The notes beneath the pieces are model-generated. The model did no database searches and was not told the origin of the DNA. It saw nothing but the letters and a program-made list of their open reading frames with translations. From Chloroflexota bacterium (lineage in GTDB: Bacteria; Chloroflexota; Limnocylindria; QHBO01): a DNA stretch of 6,032 nucleotides. The translations under genes were made by a program, and so were the position numbers. The stretch lies in contig VBGQ01000185.1 in NCBI GenBank assembly GCA_005882055.1, positions 1 through 6,032 of the forward strand. Direction: 5' to 3'. Positions within the stretch are counted from its first letter, which is position 1. Every line of letters begins with the position of its first letter. This document shows, piece after piece, positions 4,469-6,032 of the stretch.

Positions 4469-5326
4469 ATGCCCATCGCGGCCGACAGCCTGATCCAGGT
4501 CTCCATCAAGGCGGAGACGCTCTTCACGATCGGGCCGCTGCAGGTCACCAACAGCATGGTCGGGGCGGTGCTCGCCTCGGCGATCCTGCTTGGCGCGTCG
4601 TGGTGGTTCCTGCGGGGGGCCTCGCTGGTCCCTTCCCGATTCCAGAGCGCAGTGGAGCTGCCCATCGAGTGGCTCTCCGGCATCGTGGCGGGCTCGACAA
4701 GCCGCTGGCGCAGCTACGTTGGGCTGGTCGTGGGCCTCTTTTTGATGATCCTCATCGCGAACTGGCTCGGCGTGTTGCCGGGGGTCGGGACCATCGGGCT
4801 GGTCAAGGAGACCGAAGCGGGGAAGGAGCTCGTGCCCTTCGTGCGACCGGCGGCCGCGGATCTCAACTTCACGCTTGGCCTGGCCCTGATCACCTTTGTC
4901 GTCTTCGTCTGGTGGGCGGTGCGCCTGCACGGACCGATCGGCTACCTCAAGGAGCTCGCCGGCGAGCCTCGCTACATGGCCCCGCTGATGTTCCCGATCC
5001 ACCTCATCAGCGAGCTGAGCCGGCTCATCAGCCTGTCGATGCGACTCTTCGGCAACGTCTTCGCCGGCGAGGTGCTGATGGCGACGATGCTCGCCCTCAC
5101 CACCGCCGCGATCTTCGTGCTGCCGCTCGCCTTCTTCGTGCCGGCCTTCTTCATCCTGCTCGAGCTGCTCTTCGGGCTCGTCCAGGCGATGGTATTCGCG
5201 CTGCTGACGATGGCCTACATCACGCTGGCCATCGCGGAGCAGCAGGGCGGGCACGCAGAGTCGGACCAGGGGGACCATGCGCCATCGGGCGCCGCGCAGG
5301 ATGCGTCGGCGCCAGCCCACAGCTAG
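4469..5326 (+). CDS. atpB: F-type ATP synthase subunit a
   Basis: The 285-residue membrane subunit that forms the two proton half-channels against the c-ring. The essential arginine is R192 in SLSMRLFGNVFAGE (188-201), followed by E201 at the site equivalent to E. coli E219. The last helix pair includes LLELLFGLVQAMVFALLTMAYITLA with E232 and Q239, matching channel residues of the family. Other membrane stretches lie about 31-48, 83-103, 134-151 and 205-230. ANWLGVLPGVG (97-107) is the usual loop after the early helix. After the last helix there is a hydrophilic tail of about 29 residues rich in Ala, His, Asp and Gln. The start ATG directly follows the atpZ stop and has GAGGAG 4 bases upstream, a rather short spacing. 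Length is normal for the family. Confidence 0.97.
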   Translation: MPIAADSLIQVSIKAETLFTIGPLQVTNSMVGAVLASAILLGASWWFLRGASLVPSRFQSAVELPIEWLSGIVAGSTSRWRSYVGLVVGLFLMILIANWLGVLPGVGTIGLVKETEAGKELVPFVRPAAADLNFTLGLALITFVVFVWWAVRLHGPIGYLKELAGEPRYMAPLMFPIHLISELSRLISLSMRLFGNVFAGEVLMATMLALTTAAIFVLPLAFFVPAFFILLELLFGLVQAMVFALLTMAYITLAIAEQQGGHAESDQGDHAPSGAAQDASAPAHS

Positions 5327-5336
5327 GGATTCCATC

Positions 5337-5352
5337 GCCTGCACCCACAGGC
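5337..5352 (+). other. Small hairpin in the atpB-atpE gap
   Basis: GCCTG (5337-5341) and CAGGC (5348-5352) flank a 6-base loop, ending 8 bases before the atpE ribosome-binding site AGGAGGA (5361-5367). It might isolate that site from upstream structure or be a processing point, but a 5-bp stem is weak evidence. Confidence 0.2.
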
Positions 5353-5360
5353 ATCGCAGT

Positions 5361-5367
5361 AGGAGGA
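5361..5367 (+). promoter_or_regulatory. Strong ribosome-binding site of atpE
   Basis: AGGAGGA lies 9 bases before the atpE GTG start, within a 50-base gap. It is the strongest ribosome-binding site in the operon; the neighbouring genes rely on overlaps or weak sites. This fits the need for many c subunits per complex and supports GTG 5377 as the start. Confidence 0.75.
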
Positions 5368-5376
5368 ACCAGGGAC

Positions 5377-5592
5377 GTGAATTCCAATCTCGCCGCCGGC
5401 CTTGCCATGATCGGCGCCATTGGCCCGGGAATCGGCCTCGGCATCGGCTTCAGCAAGGCCATGGAAGCGCTCGGCCGGAACCCCGACGCCTCCGGGACCA
5501 TCTTCGTGCCCTACATCCTGGGCCTCGCCCTCACCGAGGCGATCGGCATCTACTGCCTGGTGGTCGCCCTCATGCTCATCTTCATCAAGTAG
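5377..5592 (+). CDS. atpE: F-type ATP synthase subunit c
   Basis: A 71-residue hairpin of two membrane helices; copies form the rotor ring in the membrane. Helix 1 carries the glycine ladder GAIGPGIGLGIG (13-24), the polar loop is RNPD (34-37), and helix 2 has the ion-carrying glutamate E54 in ALTEAIGIY (51-59). The sodium-type signature is absent: leucine (L21) stands where sodium rings have Gln in helix 1, and E54 is followed by Ala rather than Ser/Thr, so proton coupling is predicted. GTG 5377 is the chosen start because it lies at the expected N-terminus and has AGGAGGA upstream; the frame continues open upstream inside atpB but that is a shadow. It is followed in the same frame after 9 bases by atpF. 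Length is typical. Confidence 0.97.
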   Translation: MNSNLAAGLAMIGAIGPGIGLGIGFSKAMEALGRNPDASGTIFVPYILGLALTEAIGIYCLVVALMLIFIK

Positions 5593-5601
5593 GCGCCCCA
5601 G

Positions 5602-6032
5602 GTGCCGTTGTTCGACGCGTTCGGGGTCGACCTCCCGAAGCTCATCTTCCAGATCGTCAACTTCCTGCTGCTCCTCTACCTCGCGAATCGCTTCCTCTTC
5701 AAGCCGGCGCTGGCGTTGCTCGACGAGCGGCAGAAGCGAATCGCGAAGGGCCTCGAGGATGCGGAGGCAGCGGAACGCGACCGACAGCTCGCGGCCAACG
5801 AGCGCGAGGCCGCATTGGCGGAGTCGCGTAAAGAGGCCCAGGCGCTGCTCGCGCGTGCCAGCAAGATCGCCGAGGACTCTCGCGCCGAGACGCTTGCGCA
5901 GGCAAAGGGGGAGGCCCAGAAGCTGATCGATCGGGCTCGGGAGGAGATCACTGCCGAGCGCGAGAAGGCCATGGCCGAGCTGCGCTCGCAGGTCGCCGAC
6001 CTGGCGCTCGATGCTGCGGGCAAGCTCGTCCG
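5602..6032 (+). CDS. atpF: F-type ATP synthase subunit b, 3'-truncated
   Basis: The peripheral stalk subunit anchoring F1 to the membrane. The visible 143 residues have a single N-terminal membrane helix at about 13-32 (LIFQIVNFLLLLYLANRF), the conserved FKPALALLDERQKRIAKGL (34-52) just after it, and then a long, charged, alanine-rich coiled coil reaching the window edge (ERDRQLAANEREAA, KEAQALLARASKIAEDSR, EEITAEREKAMAEL). About 20-30 residues are probably missing. The GTG at 5602 gives the usual short N-terminus; a TTG two codons later is possible. It starts 9 bases after the atpE stop in the same frame, with no clear ribosome-binding site, so coupling to atpE is likely. A delta-subunit gene would be expected next. 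Confidence 0.93.
   Translation, partial: MPLFDAFGVDLPKLIFQIVNFLLLLYLANRFLFKPALALLDERQKRIAKGLEDAEAAERDRQLAANEREAALAESRKEAQALLARASKIAEDSRAETLAQAKGEAQKLIDRAREEITAEREKAMAELRSQVADLALDAAGKLV

Noticed and set aside
4196..5344. Minus-strand open frame of 382 codons opposite atpZ and atpB
   Set aside because: It is extremely rich in Arg, His, Glu, Asp and Gln, mirrors the membrane-protein codons of atpB, and no family is recognised.
4600..5376. Upstream extension of atpE into atpB
   Set aside because: Subunit c is a short protein of fixed size; the extension is an out-of-frame shadow of atpB and the ribosome-binding site marks GTG 5377.
5676..6023. Ser/Ala-rich minus-strand frame opposite atpF
   Set aside because: It is the complement of the alanine/glutamate-rich coiled coil of subunit b and shows only biased composition.

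Overview
The window is a GC-rich bacterial chromosomal segment with tightly packed genes, GTG starts and start/stop overlaps. It reads as ordinary housekeeping and metabolic DNA: no mobile elements, CRISPR repeats or RNA genes were seen, and no gap between genes exceeds 300 bases. The composition, the SHMT gene next to an F-type ATP synthase operon ordered AtpZ-like, AtpZ-like, a, c, b, and the TATACT-type promoter elements would fit a high-GC Chloroflexota or a related terrabacterial lineage. That placement is an inference, not a demonstration.

Left part (2-1383, + strand): two translationally coupled genes encode the large catalytic and small swivel subunits of a two-subunit aconitase X (AcnX) hydro-lyase. 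The large subunit is cut by the left edge. The substrate cannot be read from the sequence. Mevalonate 5-phosphate and cis-3-hydroxy-L-proline are the known options for the family.

Middle part (1417-2481): a minus-strand tautomerase-superfamily gene and a plus-strand TetR-family repressor of the LmrA/YxaF type are divergently transcribed from an 84-base gap. The gap holds two palindromes sharing the core CTATG-N8-CATAG, 29 bases apart centre to centre. They are strong candidates for the repressor's operators. One of them also carries a Shine-Dalgarno sequence at each end, one per strand, and the plus-strand copy precedes a 21-codon leader reading frame that ends in an ATGA overlap with an internal TetR start codon. 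This is the most interesting spot in the window.

Right part (2623-6032, + strand): glyA (serine hydroxymethyltransferase) is followed by a hairpin, a -10-like element and the start of the ATP synthase operon: two small AtpZ-like membrane proteins in tandem (probably paralogues), atpB (subunit a), atpE (subunit c, proton-type binding site) and atpF (subunit b, cut by the right edge). Genes for the delta subunit and F1 would be expected just beyond the window. No convincing new defence or mobile system is visible. The findings are local regulatory and gene-arrangement observations.
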